From: Candidatus Lernaella stagnicola
Lineage (GTDB): Bacteria; Lernaellota; Lernaellaia; Lernaellales; Lernaellaceae
Length of the DNA: 64,000 bases
Reading direction: 5' to 3'
NCBI GenBank assembly: GCA_030765525.1
Contig: JAVCCK010000020.1
Span: 1-64,000 of the forward strand
Shown: positions 45,288-55,902 of the stretch, in pieces
Layout of the letters: each line of letters opens with the position of its first letter
Numbering within the stretch: the first letter of the stretch is position 1
Position numbers and translations under genes: made by a program
The notes under the pieces: generated by a model
The model's database searches: none
Told to the model about the DNA's origin: nothing
What the model saw: only the letters and a program-made list of their open reading frames with translations

Positions 45288-46377
45288 CGTCTCGCTCCAA
45301 CGCCATGACCAGCGCCTTCTCCAGCCGACGCGCCACGGCGTCGTCCGTATATTTTTCATGCGCGCGCTCACGACCGGCGTCGCGTAGGCGCTGCGCCAAG
45401 TGGTCATCGCTGAGTTGCGCAAGCGTAGCGGCAATGGCCCGCGGGTCGTTTTCCGGAACCAACAGCCCGGCCTCGCCGACGACTTCGGGGATCGCTCCGC
45501 AGCGCGCGGCGACGACCGGCACCCCGGCCGACATCGCCCATGCCAGCACGTGGCCGAACTGCTCAACCCACCCCGGAACCGACCGGCTCGGCAACACCAG
45601 AGCGTCGGCTTGCGCCAACCACGAAGGCACGTCTCGATGCGGCACCGCGCCGACAAACCTAACACGTTCGGCCAAACCCAACGATTCGACCTGCCGCTGC
45701 AGATTATCGCGCTCGTCGCCGTCGCCGACAATCACCGCGCGCCAGCCCGCGACATGGGGCAGGGCGTCCAGCAGCAGGTCGGCCCCTTTTTTACGATCGA
45801 GCCGCGCCAGGAACAGAGCCGTTTTTGTGCCGCCCTTTTCGGCTGCCGGGCGGGAGGCGCTCGGGACAGGCACGCCCACTTGCGGCACCACGGTGACCGG
45901 CCCGCCGTAACCGGCCCGCCAGGCGGTTTGCGCCGCACCTTGTGAACCGACGAGCAAGCGGCGGGTCGCCGTATACACCGGCCGGGCCGCCCATGCGGAG
46001 CGCCCGGTAAGCGGTAGGTTCTCCCACGCGAAAGGCAGCAGCGACAGCCCGAGACTCACCGCCAGAAGCGCCGCCTGCCATGAGGCGACACCACCCGGTT
46101 CGGTTTCGGCCACGAGCACGTCGACCCGTCGGCCTCGCACCGCGGCAAGCAGCGAGCGAAAAGGGTACCCGTACCGTCGAACGTGGCCGTGACCCGGGCA
46201 GGCGAAGGTGTGGGCTTCGATGTCCGTCGCCACCTCGAAGGTGCGCAGGCCGAAATCGGTTTCCCGCCATTGGTGCGGCGAAAACAAAATCACTTCGTGA
46301 CCTCGCGCCGCCAGCCGTCGCCATTTGCCGCGATTGGCGTCCACGACGTAGGTATGGCCGAGCACCGCCACGCGCAT
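45268..46377 (-). CDS. Family 4 glycosyltransferase
   Basis: 369 residues from the ATG at 46377, which shares one base with the upstream stop. GT-B features: VAVLGHTYVVDANRGKWRRLAARGHEV, ALFLARLDRKKGADLLLDALP and PGWVEQFGHVLAWAMSAGVPVVAARCGAIPEVVGEAGLLV with an E-rich donor loop. It belongs to the overlapping operon, between another GT4 and the ligase. Donor and acceptor unknown. Confidence 0.88.
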   Translation of the reverse strand: MRVAVLGHTYVVDANRGKWRRLAARGHEVILFSPHQWRETDFGLRTFEVATDIEAHTFACPGHGHVRRYGYPFRSLLAAVRGRRVDVLVAETEPGGVASWQAALLAVSLGLSLLPFAWENLPLTGRSAWAARPVYTATRRLLVGSQGAAQTAWRAGYGGPVTVVPQVGVPVPSASRPAAEKGGTKTALFLARLDRKKGADLLLDALPHVAGWRAVIVGDGDERDNLQRQVESLGLAERVRFVGAVPHRDVPSWLAQADALVLPSRSVPGWVEQFGHVLAWAMSAGVPVVAARCGAIPEVVGEAGLLVPENDPRAIAATLAQLSDDHLAQRLRDAGRERAHEKYTDDAVARRLEKALVMALERDDGDVLD

Positions 46378-47597
46378 CACGACACCCCCGCATCGCGGTA
46401 CAGCGCGTCGAACTTGTCGGCGACGGTTTCCCACACGTACTCACGCCGGACGTGCGGGGCGACCTCTTCCCGAATGTGGCGACGCACGTGTTCGCCATCG
46501 GACATCGCGCGAGTGATGACTTCGCTCAGAGCAGCGGCCGTCACGTCGCCGGCCAGGTATCGGTCGTCAGCCACCGCCAGCACTTCAGGCAGTGATCCTG
46601 CCGGGGTGGCGGCGACCGGCGTGCCGCAGGCGGCGGCTTCCAGCACGATCAGGCCGAAGTTCTCCTCCGCCCGCGTGGGTACGACGAACAAGTCGGCGGC
46701 GCGGTACAAGCGCGGCAGGTCCTCGTCGGGCACAAAACCGAGAAAGCGGACGCGGTCGGCGATACCGCGCTGCCGGGCCTGCTCTTCCAGGGCGTCGCGC
46801 AGGGGGCCTTTGCCGCCGACAAGCAGCCACACGGGCCGCTCGGTTTTCAGGTCGGCCACGGCGTCAATAAGCAGGTCGATACCCATGCGTCGCACGAGCC
46901 GCCGCAGCGTGAAAACAACGAAAGCATCGGCGGGCAGGTCGAGCCGGCGGCGCATTTCCTCGTCGCGGGGGCCCGGCGTGAAGCGCTCGGTATCGATCCC
47001 GCCCGGAATTTTCTCGACGCCGTATGTGCGATGCGGCGCGAGCCGGGCGATCCACTCGCGACTGAAATCGGAGAGAACGGCGATCCGCCGCACCCCATTG
47101 AGCAGCCGGGTTTGCATCCGCCGTTGCATCGCCATTTGGGCCCGCAAGTACGCGCCGTAAAGGAAACCCGACCGCGCGGGCATTTCCTCGACTTCGACGG
47201 AAAATTCGGCGTGCCACGGCCCGTAGAATGAGTACACCGAAGGCAGCTCGCGTGGCAGCGCCGAAAGCGGGCCCTGCGACGCCAACGTCAGATGATAGTG
47301 CACGAGATCCGGCTTTTCGTGGCGCAACAACTCCGCGGCTTGTCGCTTGCCGTGCCGGTAACTGGTCAAATACACCCACGGCGCGAATCGCGTCGCGTGG
47401 CGATAGCGCACGACCCGAATGCCGTCGGCGCGGTCTTGGGTGAGGGGGGCGTCGGCGACGGCCTTGGTGAGTACGATCACTCGGTAGCCGCGACGGACCT
47501 GGGCGGCGGCGAGACATTCAACGACGCGCTCAACTCCCCCGGCTTCCGGTGCGAAAGCGTCGGTAACGTGCAGGATCGTGCCGTTCAAATCCACCAC
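46377..47597 (-). CDS. Family 4 glycosyltransferase
   Basis: 406 residues. Start motif ILHVTDAFAPEAGGVERVVECLA; middle SFYGPWHAEFSVEVEEM; donor half FVVFTLRRLVRRMGIDLLIDAVADL and VPTRAEENFGLIVLEAAACGTPVAATPAGSLPEVL with the E-x7-E motif. A typical retaining GT-B enzyme. It overlaps the radical SAM gene upstream by 13 bases, so the operon is continuous. Confidence 0.9.
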   Translation of the reverse strand: MVDLNGTILHVTDAFAPEAGGVERVVECLAAAQVRRGYRVIVLTKAVADAPLTQDRADGIRVVRYRHATRFAPWVYLTSYRHGKRQAAELLRHEKPDLVHYHLTLASQGPLSALPRELPSVYSFYGPWHAEFSVEVEEMPARSGFLYGAYLRAQMAMQRRMQTRLLNGVRRIAVLSDFSREWIARLAPHRTYGVEKIPGGIDTERFTPGPRDEEMRRRLDLPADAFVVFTLRRLVRRMGIDLLIDAVADLKTERPVWLLVGGKGPLRDALEEQARQRGIADRVRFLGFVPDEDLPRLYRAADLFVVPTRAEENFGLIVLEAAACGTPVAATPAGSLPEVLAVADDRYLAGDVTAAALSEVITRAMSDGEHVRRHIREEVAPHVRREYVWETVADKFDALYRDAGVS

Positions 47598-48619
47598 TCC
47601 CTACAAACATTACACGGGTCGAGCCAGTCCCATTTGCCTTCCGTGTGCAGGCGGCGGATACCCTCCCAGCGTTTGCCGTGCCATAGGTCGATCAGCCGCT
47701 GATCGCCCGCGTTGCCGACCGCCAGTTTGTACAACACGTCTTTGCAGCAAACCGTCACCAGACCATCCCAGCCGATGGACATGTCTTTCCACAATTGCCG
47801 GCATGCGTAGCGATCGGCCGGTTCCCGCCGCTTCTGGCCGGTCAGCCGGCGGTCGGATACCTGCCCGCCGAAGGTGTCGACTTCCTTGATCAGGATACGG
47901 TCGCTTAGGCCGAGTTCCGGCACCCATCGTTCGCAGAACGCCTCGAGTTCGGAGGCGGTTTCGTCCATGTAGAGAATTTGCAGTTCGATTTCCGGTCGCC
48001 GCAAACCGCGCTTGCGTTTGGCGCGCAACAGCCGTTGGACGCCGCTTTCGACGGTTTCATAGGGTTCGCCGGGTCGCACTTTTTCGTAGGTTTCCTTGCC
48101 GCCGTCGATCGAGAGGATGAGCTGGTCGAACACCGCCGCATCCAACACTTCGTCCACTAGGTCTTCGGTGAACTGGGTCGAATTCGTGCTCGTGTAAATC
48201 CGCCCGAGACCGGCGGCTTTCGCGTGGCGGGCGAAGTCGATCAACTCCTTGTGCAAGAAAGGCTCCCCGAGCCCCATCAGCGCCACCGATTCGATGTAGT
48301 GCCGGTATGGCCGAAGTTCGGCGACGATTTTTTCAAACAGCTTGCGATCCATGAAGCCGACGTGGCGATCCATACCGGTTCGCGGGCACATTACGCATTG
48401 CAGGTTGCAGGCGTTGGTCACTTCGATGTGGATCGCCTGGGCGAAAGGCATCGTTTCGTGCGGGTGTAGGCGGCGGTGCAGCTTACGGCGCAGATCGTTA
48501 CGGACGCCTGCGGGGCCTTTGTCGAGGGCGTTACGCACGCGGCGCAGCCCGCCGCGCCAGCCGCCGCCGCTGGTGTCAGAGAAAAACACGACCTTGTCGC
48601 CGAAACGCGCCAGATTCAT
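47585..48619 (-). CDS. Radical SAM enzyme with SPASM-like C-terminal cysteines
   Basis: 344 residues from the ATG at 48619 (overlapping the upstream stop as ATGA). The 4Fe-4S/SAM motif is CNLQCVMC within HIEVTNACNLQCVMCPRTG, followed by GLGEPFLHKEL and ILSIDGGKETYEKVRPG. A second cysteine set near the end (CRQLWKDM, VCCKD, CNVCREWW) fits a SPASM or twitch auxiliary cluster. In glycan operons such enzymes can epimerise, dehydrogenate or methylate carbohydrate or polyprenyl intermediates, but the reaction is not predictable here. Oxygen-sensitive chemistry suggests anaerobic or microaerobic expression. Confidence 0.85.
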   Translation of the reverse strand: MNLARFGDKVVFFSDTSGGGWRGGLRRVRNALDKGPAGVRNDLRRKLHRRLHPHETMPFAQAIHIEVTNACNLQCVMCPRTGMDRHVGFMDRKLFEKIVAELRPYRHYIESVALMGLGEPFLHKELIDFARHAKAAGLGRIYTSTNSTQFTEDLVDEVLDAAVFDQLILSIDGGKETYEKVRPGEPYETVESGVQRLLRAKRKRGLRRPEIELQILYMDETASELEAFCERWVPELGLSDRILIKEVDTFGGQVSDRRLTGQKRREPADRYACRQLWKDMSIGWDGLVTVCCKDVLYKLAVGNAGDQRLIDLWHGKRWEGIRRLHTEGKWDWLDPCNVCREWWI

Positions 48620-49200
48620 GGCGCGTCCTTCTCGACCTGCAGCACGACGGTGATGTCCCGCGCCGGCAGAATCCATGCCCAGTGGAACTCGTAGAAATCA
48701 AGAAGGCGGTTGGCCAGCCAGGCAAAACCACACCAGCGCCAGATGCGCGGAAACGAAAGAGACACCGAGCGCCGCGTAAACGAAGGAACTCCGGCCAGCG
48801 GTTCGTAGGCAAAGCGATGCTCGAACAGATAGTGTGCGGCGATCTGCGCCGTGTTAGGCCGCCACGGCGGCGTCCCGGTGATCAGGTCGAAGGCGCGCAC
48901 GGAGAGAGCGCGGCGATGGGTCGGATCGGCATAGGCGCAGCGATTCGAAAAATGCGGTGTGACGATTTCCACCTGCGCACCCGGCGCGGCCACGCGGTGG
49001 ATCTCCTTCATGAAGGCGACCGGATCGGCCACATGCTCGATAATGTGATGCGCCACGATGCGCTCGTAGGCGCCGTCGGCCAAGGGCCAGGGCAGGGAGT
49101 CGAGGTCGTGAGTCAAATCCACGCCTGTGAAATCGTACCGGTCGACCCCGAACGCTCCCGGCGTTTTATTCGCTCCGCAACCCAAATCGAGAATCGTCAC
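48616..49200 (-). CDS. SAM-dependent methyltransferase (class I)
   Basis: 194 residues starting at GTG 49200, which overlaps the flippase stop by four bases. The domain begins at once with motif I, TILDLGCGANKTPGAFGVD, then GVDLTHDLDSLPWPLADGAYERIVAHHIIEHV and LDFYEFHWAW toward the end. It is a short type-11-like methyltransferase that probably modifies a sugar or lipid in the glycan pathway. Acceptor unknown. Confidence 0.85.
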   Translation of the reverse strand: MTILDLGCGANKTPGAFGVDRYDFTGVDLTHDLDSLPWPLADGAYERIVAHHIIEHVADPVAFMKEIHRVAAPGAQVEIVTPHFSNRCAYADPTHRRALSVRAFDLITGTPPWRPNTAQIAAHYLFEHRFAYEPLAGVPSFTRRSVSLSFPRIWRWCGFAWLANRLLDFYEFHWAWILPARDITVVLQVEKDAP

Positions 49201-50642
49201 GAGGGACTCGCCCCTTTCAAACGCTCGCGTAAACGACGGTAATCATCGCGCAAGGCGCGGCCCTGTGCGAGTAATAACAACGCGGCTGCCGCGCCTGTGA
49301 ACAATGCCGCCTTGGCCAGTAACCGCCACACTACGTCGTCCACGGGCCACACGTACAACACTCCCCATGCCACGCCGCCGGCAGCCAGGCAACAAACAAT
49401 CGGCACGACAATCAGCCGCGCCGCGTCAATGTTAACATGCGGGCGAAGCGACCGATAGGCCAACACGACGCCCAGCAGCATGACGAGCCCGACCGCGATC
49501 GCCGCGCCGACGGCTTCTAAGCCCCACACCAGCGGCGGTGTGATGACGATCACGGCGGCGGCCTGGGCGATTTGAATGCGGCTGATTTTGCGCGGGTGGC
49601 CGATGGCGGTAAACAACTCACCCACGTCGTCGAAAATCGGCCGCAGCAGCTCGTAGAGCATCAACCAACGTACCAGGGGAACCATCGGCAGCCATTTGGC
49701 GCCGAAGACGACCAACACGAATTCCGGCGCGACGTACGCCAGCCCCACTGCCGCCGGGGCCGAAAGCAGCACGATCATCCGCAACACCGTGCCGAACGCC
49801 TCGGTGAGCTTTTCCCCGTCGTGCTGCACGTTGGCGTAGATCGGAAAAGCGACGCGCGCCACGATGTGGGTGATCATTGTGGTGGGCAGCACGGCCAGGG
49901 CGTAGGCGCGGGCGTAAAAGCCCAGCGTTTCTTTGTCGATGAGCGTGCCGACCAGAAAGTCGTCGAATTGCAGTACGGCGAATGTCGCCAGCCCGGCCAC
50001 CCAGAGCGGCGCGCCGAAGCTCAAGTACCAGCGCGCCAAGCGCAGGCTCGGACGCGCCAACTTCATACCCCGGTTGAGCCGCCAATAGCCGATGGCGCCC
50101 GTCAGTTGCGCCGCCACCAGGCGAAGCGCCAACACCCACACGTTGGGCCACAACAGCGCCGCGAGCACCGCCGCCGCATTGACGCCCACCGTCACGCCGA
50201 GGTTGAGCAGTTGCAGGTTGCGGAACTCGACGCGCTTTTCGAGCATGATGCGCGGCGTGTACCCGGCACTCTCGAAAGCGGCCCCCACGGCCACGATCAC
50301 CAACACCAGAGCCGTGATGCCGTCGTAATGCACCGCCACCAGCGGATAGCAGATCGCGGCGAGCGCAATCACCAGTGCGGCGCTGGTCAGGTGCAGAAGT
50401 AGATGGGTACCGGCGGCGGCGGGCAGTTCCTCCTGCCGGTGCACCAGGGCGTGATTGAAACCGAAACCGACCAGCTTGCGGCCCAGCGTGGCGAAAAATA
50501 CCGCCAGCGCCAGCACGCCGAAGGCTTCCGGGGCGATTAGCCTCATCAGCGCGACGTTGGCAAAGAAAGCGACGAACTGGCTGGCGTAGGTCGTCACCGC
50601 GACCCAGAAAGTCGCCCCCACGGCTTTGCGCGCCAGGCTCAT
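49197..50642 (-). CDS. Polysaccharide flippase (Wzx/MOP-superfamily)
   Basis: 481 residues with 12-14 hydrophobic helices. The start ARKAVGATFWVAVTTYASQFVAFFANVALMRLIAPEAFGV and FFATLGRKLVGFGFNHALVHRQE match the polysaccharide-transporter (PST/Wzx) family. It would flip an undecaprenyl-linked glycan to the periplasmic face, where the operon's ligase/polymerase acts. It overlaps both neighbours by four bases. Confidence 0.9.
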   Translation of the reverse strand: MSLARKAVGATFWVAVTTYASQFVAFFANVALMRLIAPEAFGVLALAVFFATLGRKLVGFGFNHALVHRQEELPAAAGTHLLLHLTSAALVIALAAICYPLVAVHYDGITALVLVIVAVGAAFESAGYTPRIMLEKRVEFRNLQLLNLGVTVGVNAAAVLAALLWPNVWVLALRLVAAQLTGAIGYWRLNRGMKLARPSLRLARWYLSFGAPLWVAGLATFAVLQFDDFLVGTLIDKETLGFYARAYALAVLPTTMITHIVARVAFPIYANVQHDGEKLTEAFGTVLRMIVLLSAPAAVGLAYVAPEFVLVVFGAKWLPMVPLVRWLMLYELLRPIFDDVGELFTAIGHPRKISRIQIAQAAAVIVITPPLVWGLEAVGAAIAVGLVMLLGVVLAYRSLRPHVNIDAARLIVVPIVCCLAAGGVAWGVLYVWPVDDVVWRLLAKAALFTGAAAALLLLAQGRALRDDYRRLRERLKGASPS

Positions 50643-51532
50643 GGCAGCTCCTTACGGAACCTGCGGAAGAAATGAATGCGACCGAGCCCCGTGGCGATGC
50701 CGCCGAACAAATTGACAAACGGCGTCAGCCAAATGTGCGGCCCGCGGCCGACCCCGCCCAGCGCGCGCAAACGCGGTACCCGAAAAAGATCGATAAAAAG
50801 CCACTTTACCGGCGATAGCGCAAGTGCGCGAGCCAGGGTCAGGACGTTCTCGTCTCCCTTTTTCATGCCGAAGCGAACGGTGCTGCCGCGCCGCCACATG
50901 GTTTGCAGGAAAGAGCGTAGGTCGTCGACCTTCAAATGGGTCACGTGGGTCGCGGTCGTGCGGCGCAGGCGGAATCCTTGGGCGAGTAGGCGGCGCGTCA
51001 GGTCGGCGTCGGCTCCGTGCACGAAGCCCTCATCGAAGCCGCCCACGGCATCGAGCGCGCTCCGGCGCAACGCCATGTTGTTGCCGTTGAGGCAGATGCC
51101 CCGGTAGTCGCCGACGAGATCCGCGGGGCGCTCGAATTCTTCGATGTACCGAAGCACTTTTGCCAGTTCCACCACCGTGCCGCGTGAGGGGATCAGGTTG
51201 CCGCCGACACCGTCGCACGAGCCCAGTTCCGCCATGGTGTTTTCGATCCAGGTGGGAGGCACGACACAGTCGGCGTCGGTAAACAGCACGACTTCGCCGG
51301 TGGCCAGCGACAGCCCTTCGTTGAGCGCGGCGCTCCTACCGCGGTGGGAGATGCGATGTACGCGCACGCCCGCTCGCTGGGCGGCGGCAGCGGTGGTGTC
51401 GTCGGAGCCGTCGTCCACCACGATGATTTCGGCGGCGTCGGCACCCCGGCAGGCCAGCAACGAATCGACCGTACGGCCGATCGTGCTCGCGGCTTGATAT
51501 GCCGCCACCACGATGGAAACCTTCGTCATCAC
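50639..51532 (-). CDS. Family 2 glycosyltransferase, first gene of the glycan operon
   Basis: 297 residues. GT-A features: VSIVVAAYQAASTIGRTVDSLL, IIVVDDGSDDT, the DXD in VLFTDADCVVP and the acceptor motif GADADLTRRLLAQGF, with a basic, partly hydrophobic C-terminus (WLFIDLFRVPRLRALGG) for membrane contact. It heads the minus-strand operon; its promoter should lie in the 130 bases before the divergent selenoprotein gene. Sugar specificity unknown. Confidence 0.88.
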   Translation of the reverse strand: MMTKVSIVVAAYQAASTIGRTVDSLLACRGADAAEIIVVDDGSDDTTAAAAQRAGVRVHRISHRGRSAALNEGLSLATGEVVLFTDADCVVPPTWIENTMAELGSCDGVGGNLIPSRGTVVELAKVLRYIEEFERPADLVGDYRGICLNGNNMALRRSALDAVGGFDEGFVHGADADLTRRLLAQGFRLRRTTATHVTHLKVDDLRSFLQTMWRRGSTVRFGMKKGDENVLTLARALALSPVKWLFIDLFRVPRLRALGGVGRGPHIWLTPFVNLFGGIATGLGRIHFFRRFRKELP

Positions 51533-51663
51533 TTCGTTTTTTCCGTTGGCCTGCGGGTTATGCAGGCAGTTTGCGCGAAGTGGCCCGGCGCGGTCAAGCC
51601 AAATTGACTCAGCCGCCCAGGCAAACTAGAATCCGCCGGTACGTTGGAAATATGGAGAACAAC

Positions 51664-52926
<1,263 letters not shown>

Positions 52927-52952
52927 CCGTAGGATCATTCAGCGTAACACTC

Positions 52953-52984
52953 ACCGGTCGGGCCTCGCGCCCGGCCGGTTTTTT
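52953..52984 (+). terminator. Rho-independent terminator after the selenoprotein gene
   Basis: Arms ACCGGTCGGGC and GCCCGGCCGGT pair over 11 positions (one T-G) with loop CTCGC and are followed by a run of five to six T. It lies 26 bases after the TAG at 52924-52926, not after the internal TGA. This supports the longer gene as the transcription unit. Confidence 0.88.
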
Positions 52985-53022
52985 GTTTGCGCCGCACTCC
53001 GCCTGCGGCTAACGTACGACCC

Positions 53023-54708
53023 ATGACTCGCAAAACCGCGACACAGCACGCCGCCTGGCGCGCCGCCGAGATCGGCGAACCGCTACCCCAACGCGGGTGG
53101 GGGCGGGCGGTTGCCGTCTACCCCGGCCCTTACAACCTGGCCATGGCGAACCTCGGCTATCAGTGGTTGATGCACGCCTTGGCCAAAAACGGGTTGGCGG
53201 TCGCTCGCGCCGTGTGGCCGGAACGTGGCTCCAGCCCGGAGACGCTGCGCTGTATCGACGACGACCGTTCAGCGGCCGACGCGGACATCTGGTTCGTCTC
53301 GGTGTCGTTTGAAAACGACTTGGTGCACTTGGCGGCGATGCTGCGCCTTGCCGGGTTGCCCGTGCGCGCGGCGGAACGACGCGAACGCGATCCACTCATT
53401 GTGGCCGGCGGCGTCGTGCCGACGATGAATCCGGAGCCGATTTCCGAACTGGCCGACGTGTGCCTGCTCGGCGAAGGCAACGCCGCGCTGGCGCCTTTTT
53501 TGGAGCACTGGCGAGATGAAGCGCCGCGTGACCGTGCGGCCTGGCTGGCGAGTCTCGCGCACGTTCCCGGCGCGTACGTGGGGCGCTTCTATCACTCGCG
53601 TTACGAAGGCGAACGACTCCAAGCCCTCGAAGCACAAGCGGGGTTTCCGGCCCAGGTCAAGGTGGCGCGGGAAGCGGCCATCAACCCGGTCGAAAACCGC
53701 ACTCACCTGCGCGCGCCGGGTGCCGTGTTCGGCGATTCCATGCTGGTGGAAGCCGCGCGGGGCTGCACGAATCGCTGCCGGTTTTGTGCCGCCGGACATG
53801 TGTTTCTGCCCTATCGACCCGCCGCGCCGCCGTCGGAAGTGCCTTCCTTGGGCGAAAACGTGCTCGGTCTGGTCGGGTCGAATGTTTCGGGGCATCCGGA
53901 CTTGGCCGCCTGGCTCGAGTTCGCCGGCGACCGCCGCGTGGCGTTGTCTTCCATTCGCCGCGACACGCTGGATGAGGAAACATGGCGCGCGTTAACGGCG
54001 CGCGGCTTGGTATCGGCGGCCATCGCTCCGGAAGCGGGCAGCGAAGGTTTACGCCGCGTCATCAACAAGCCGGCGACCGATGAGGAAATCCTGGTCGAGG
54101 TGCGACGCGCCATTGACGCGGGCGTCCAGAATTTGAAGCTGTATTTTATGGTGGGCCTGCCGGGTGAAAGTGGCGATGACGTGCAATCCATTGTGTCCTT
54201 GGCGCAACGGTGCCGCGACACGGCGATGGACGGCTGGAAAAAAAAGGGTTGGGCCGGGCGCATTACGCTGAGCGTCAATCCATTTGTCCCGAAACCGCAC
54301 ACGCCATTCCAATGGCACCCATTCGGCGCCGAATCTGAACTCAAGAAGAAGCTCCGGATGATCGCCCAAGAACTACGCCGCACGCCGAACCTCGAGATGC
54401 AAAGCGAAAGCCTACGAGCCGCGGTGTTGCAGGCGCTGCTTTCGGTCGGCGACCGGCGGGCCGGGGAGTTGGCGCGCCTGGTTGATGCCGAGGGGAGTAT
54501 TCGCCCGGCGTTGCGGGCGTGGCAACCCAACCACCAAAGTTTGTTGGCCGCGGCATTTCAATTCGACGATGCGCTGCCGTGGGACGCGGTGGACATGGGC
54601 ATCCGGCGTTCCTACCTCGAGCAAGAGTATCAAGAGGCGCTCGCGGGGCGCACGACGCCGCCGTGTCGGCCTGAGTCGGGATGCCGTATCTGCGGCATTT
54701 GCGGCTGA
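53023..54708 (+). CDS. B12-binding-type radical SAM protein
   Basis: 561 residues from the ATG at 53023; no strong ribosome-binding site is seen, and a GTG six bases upstream is possible. The N-terminal part (about 20-180) resembles a cobalamin-binding fold (VAVYPGPYNLAMANLGYQWLMHAL; VSVSFENDLVHLAAMLRLAG; IVAGGVVPTMNPEPISELAD). The radical SAM core has CTNRCRFC, AAGHVFLPYRP and IAPEAGSEGLRRVINKPATDEE. It ends in a Cys cluster CRICGIC. It resembles TIGR03960-type proteins, often linked to a DUF2344 partner not found here. The reaction is unknown. Confidence 0.85.
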   Translation: MTRKTATQHAAWRAAEIGEPLPQRGWGRAVAVYPGPYNLAMANLGYQWLMHALAKNGLAVARAVWPERGSSPETLRCIDDDRSAADADIWFVSVSFENDLVHLAAMLRLAGLPVRAAERRERDPLIVAGGVVPTMNPEPISELADVCLLGEGNAALAPFLEHWRDEAPRDRAAWLASLAHVPGAYVGRFYHSRYEGERLQALEAQAGFPAQVKVAREAAINPVENRTHLRAPGAVFGDSMLVEAARGCTNRCRFCAAGHVFLPYRPAAPPSEVPSLGENVLGLVGSNVSGHPDLAAWLEFAGDRRVALSSIRRDTLDEETWRALTARGLVSAAIAPEAGSEGLRRVINKPATDEEILVEVRRAIDAGVQNLKLYFMVGLPGESGDDVQSIVSLAQRCRDTAMDGWKKKGWAGRITLSVNPFVPKPHTPFQWHPFGAESELKKKLRMIAQELRRTPNLEMQSESLRAAVLQALLSVGDRRAGELARLVDAEGSIRPALRAWQPNHQSLLAAAFQFDDALPWDAVDMGIRRSYLEQEYQEALAGRTTPPCRPESGCRICGICG

Positions 54709-54809
54709 GCGACGCGTCACAAGCGGCGTTGAGGTGCGAGCGGGCGTCTTGTTCTCGGCGGCGCGAATGTGCTTAGATTGCCGCCATCTCATCATTCGGC
54801 GGAGGAACC

Positions 54810-55895
54810 ATGGCGCGATGCCAATCTTGCGGTGCGGAAATCAGCGAAGGCATCAACTTCTGCCCCTACTGCGGCGCAGCCGACCCGGTGCGCACGGCGT
54901 CCGCGGAGTCAGGTAGCCAAGTTGTCAAGGTTGACGACAACGGCGGTTTGAGTTCGAAGAGCGCGGGCGGATCCGGTTTCGGCCGGGAGATGAAAACCTT
55001 TTCGTGCAATTCCTGCGGCGCGAAGGTGAGCTACGACCCCGCCCTCAAGACGCTGGCCTGCGCGTACTGCGGTTCGACCTATGTCATCGAGAAAGAGGCG
55101 AAGGAAGAAACCGAGCGACCCGGACGCATCGTGCCGTTTATGCACAATCAGCACAAAGCGGAAGAGCTGTTTTGGACGTGGTTGGGCAAGGGGTTTTTCC
55201 GGCCGCGCGATCTGACGAAAAAGAGCGCGATCAGTGAAATACGCGGCATGTACATGCCTTTTTACGCCTTTGATGCCGACGTGGATTCCCAGTGGTCGGC
55301 CGACTCCGGTTATTTCTATTACGAAAAAGAGCCGTACTCGACAAAAGACAGCGAGGGACGCACCGTCACCAAGTATCGCGATGTGCAAAAGACGCGCTGG
55401 CAACCGGCAACCGGTCAGCACGCCGCTCATTATGACGAGTGGCTCGTGTCGGCTTCCAAGGGGCTGGACCAAGAATGGGTGCACAAAATCAGCCCCTTCC
55501 CTATGGCGGACGCGAGATCGTACAACAGCGACTACCTGGCCGGTTTCGCGGCGGAGAACCCCTCGATCGTGCCGCGGGACGCGCAACAGACCGCGGGCGC
55601 CGAAATGCAGCAGGCGGAGAATGCCGCTTGCGACAACATGGTCCCGGGAGACACCAGCCGAAACCTGCGTGTGGACTCGGTGTTCCGCCATTGGCATTAC
55701 GACTTGGTGATGCTGCCGTTGTGGATTTCGGCCTACCGGTACAAGGGGAAAGTCTTTCGTTTCCTGGTCAACGGCCAGACCGGCGAGGTGCAAGGCAACG
55801 CACCTTTCTCGTGGCTGAAACTGATTCTATTGATCCTCGGCATTGCCGGCGCGGCGGGCGTCATCGCACTGCTCTACGACCTTTTCGGCCACTAA
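54810..55895 (+). CDS. Double zinc-ribbon protein with C-terminal membrane helix
   Basis: 361 residues. Two zinc ribbons: CQSCGAEISEGINFCPYCG (4-22) and CNSCGAKVSYDPALKTLACAYCG (about 66-88). A central soluble domain follows (FPRDLTKK-like RPRDLTKKSAISEIRGMYMPFYAFDADVDSQWSADSGYFYY, PFPMADARSYNSDYLAGF), then RVDSVFRHWHYDLVMLPLWISAYRYKGK and a transmembrane helix at about 334-356. The pattern fits the DUF-like 'zinc ribbon, tail-anchored' proteins seen widely without a known role. GGAGG precedes the ATG. Confidence 0.8.
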   Translation: MARCQSCGAEISEGINFCPYCGAADPVRTASAESGSQVVKVDDNGGLSSKSAGGSGFGREMKTFSCNSCGAKVSYDPALKTLACAYCGSTYVIEKEAKEETERPGRIVPFMHNQHKAEELFWTWLGKGFFRPRDLTKKSAISEIRGMYMPFYAFDADVDSQWSADSGYFYYEKEPYSTKDSEGRTVTKYRDVQKTRWQPATGQHAAHYDEWLVSASKGLDQEWVHKISPFPMADARSYNSDYLAGFAAENPSIVPRDAQQTAGAEMQQAENAACDNMVPGDTSRNLRVDSVFRHWHYDLVMLPLWISAYRYKGKVFRFLVNGQTGEVQGNAPFSWLKLILLILGIAGAAGVIALLYDLFGH

Positions 55896-55902
55896 TTACA
55901 CG

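Noticed and set aside
45858-45875. Inverse copy of the GTGCCTGTCCC repeat (GGGACAGGCAC)
   Set aside because: It lies within a GT4 coding sequence, lacks the flanking TTGG/CCAA ends and is most likely coincidence.
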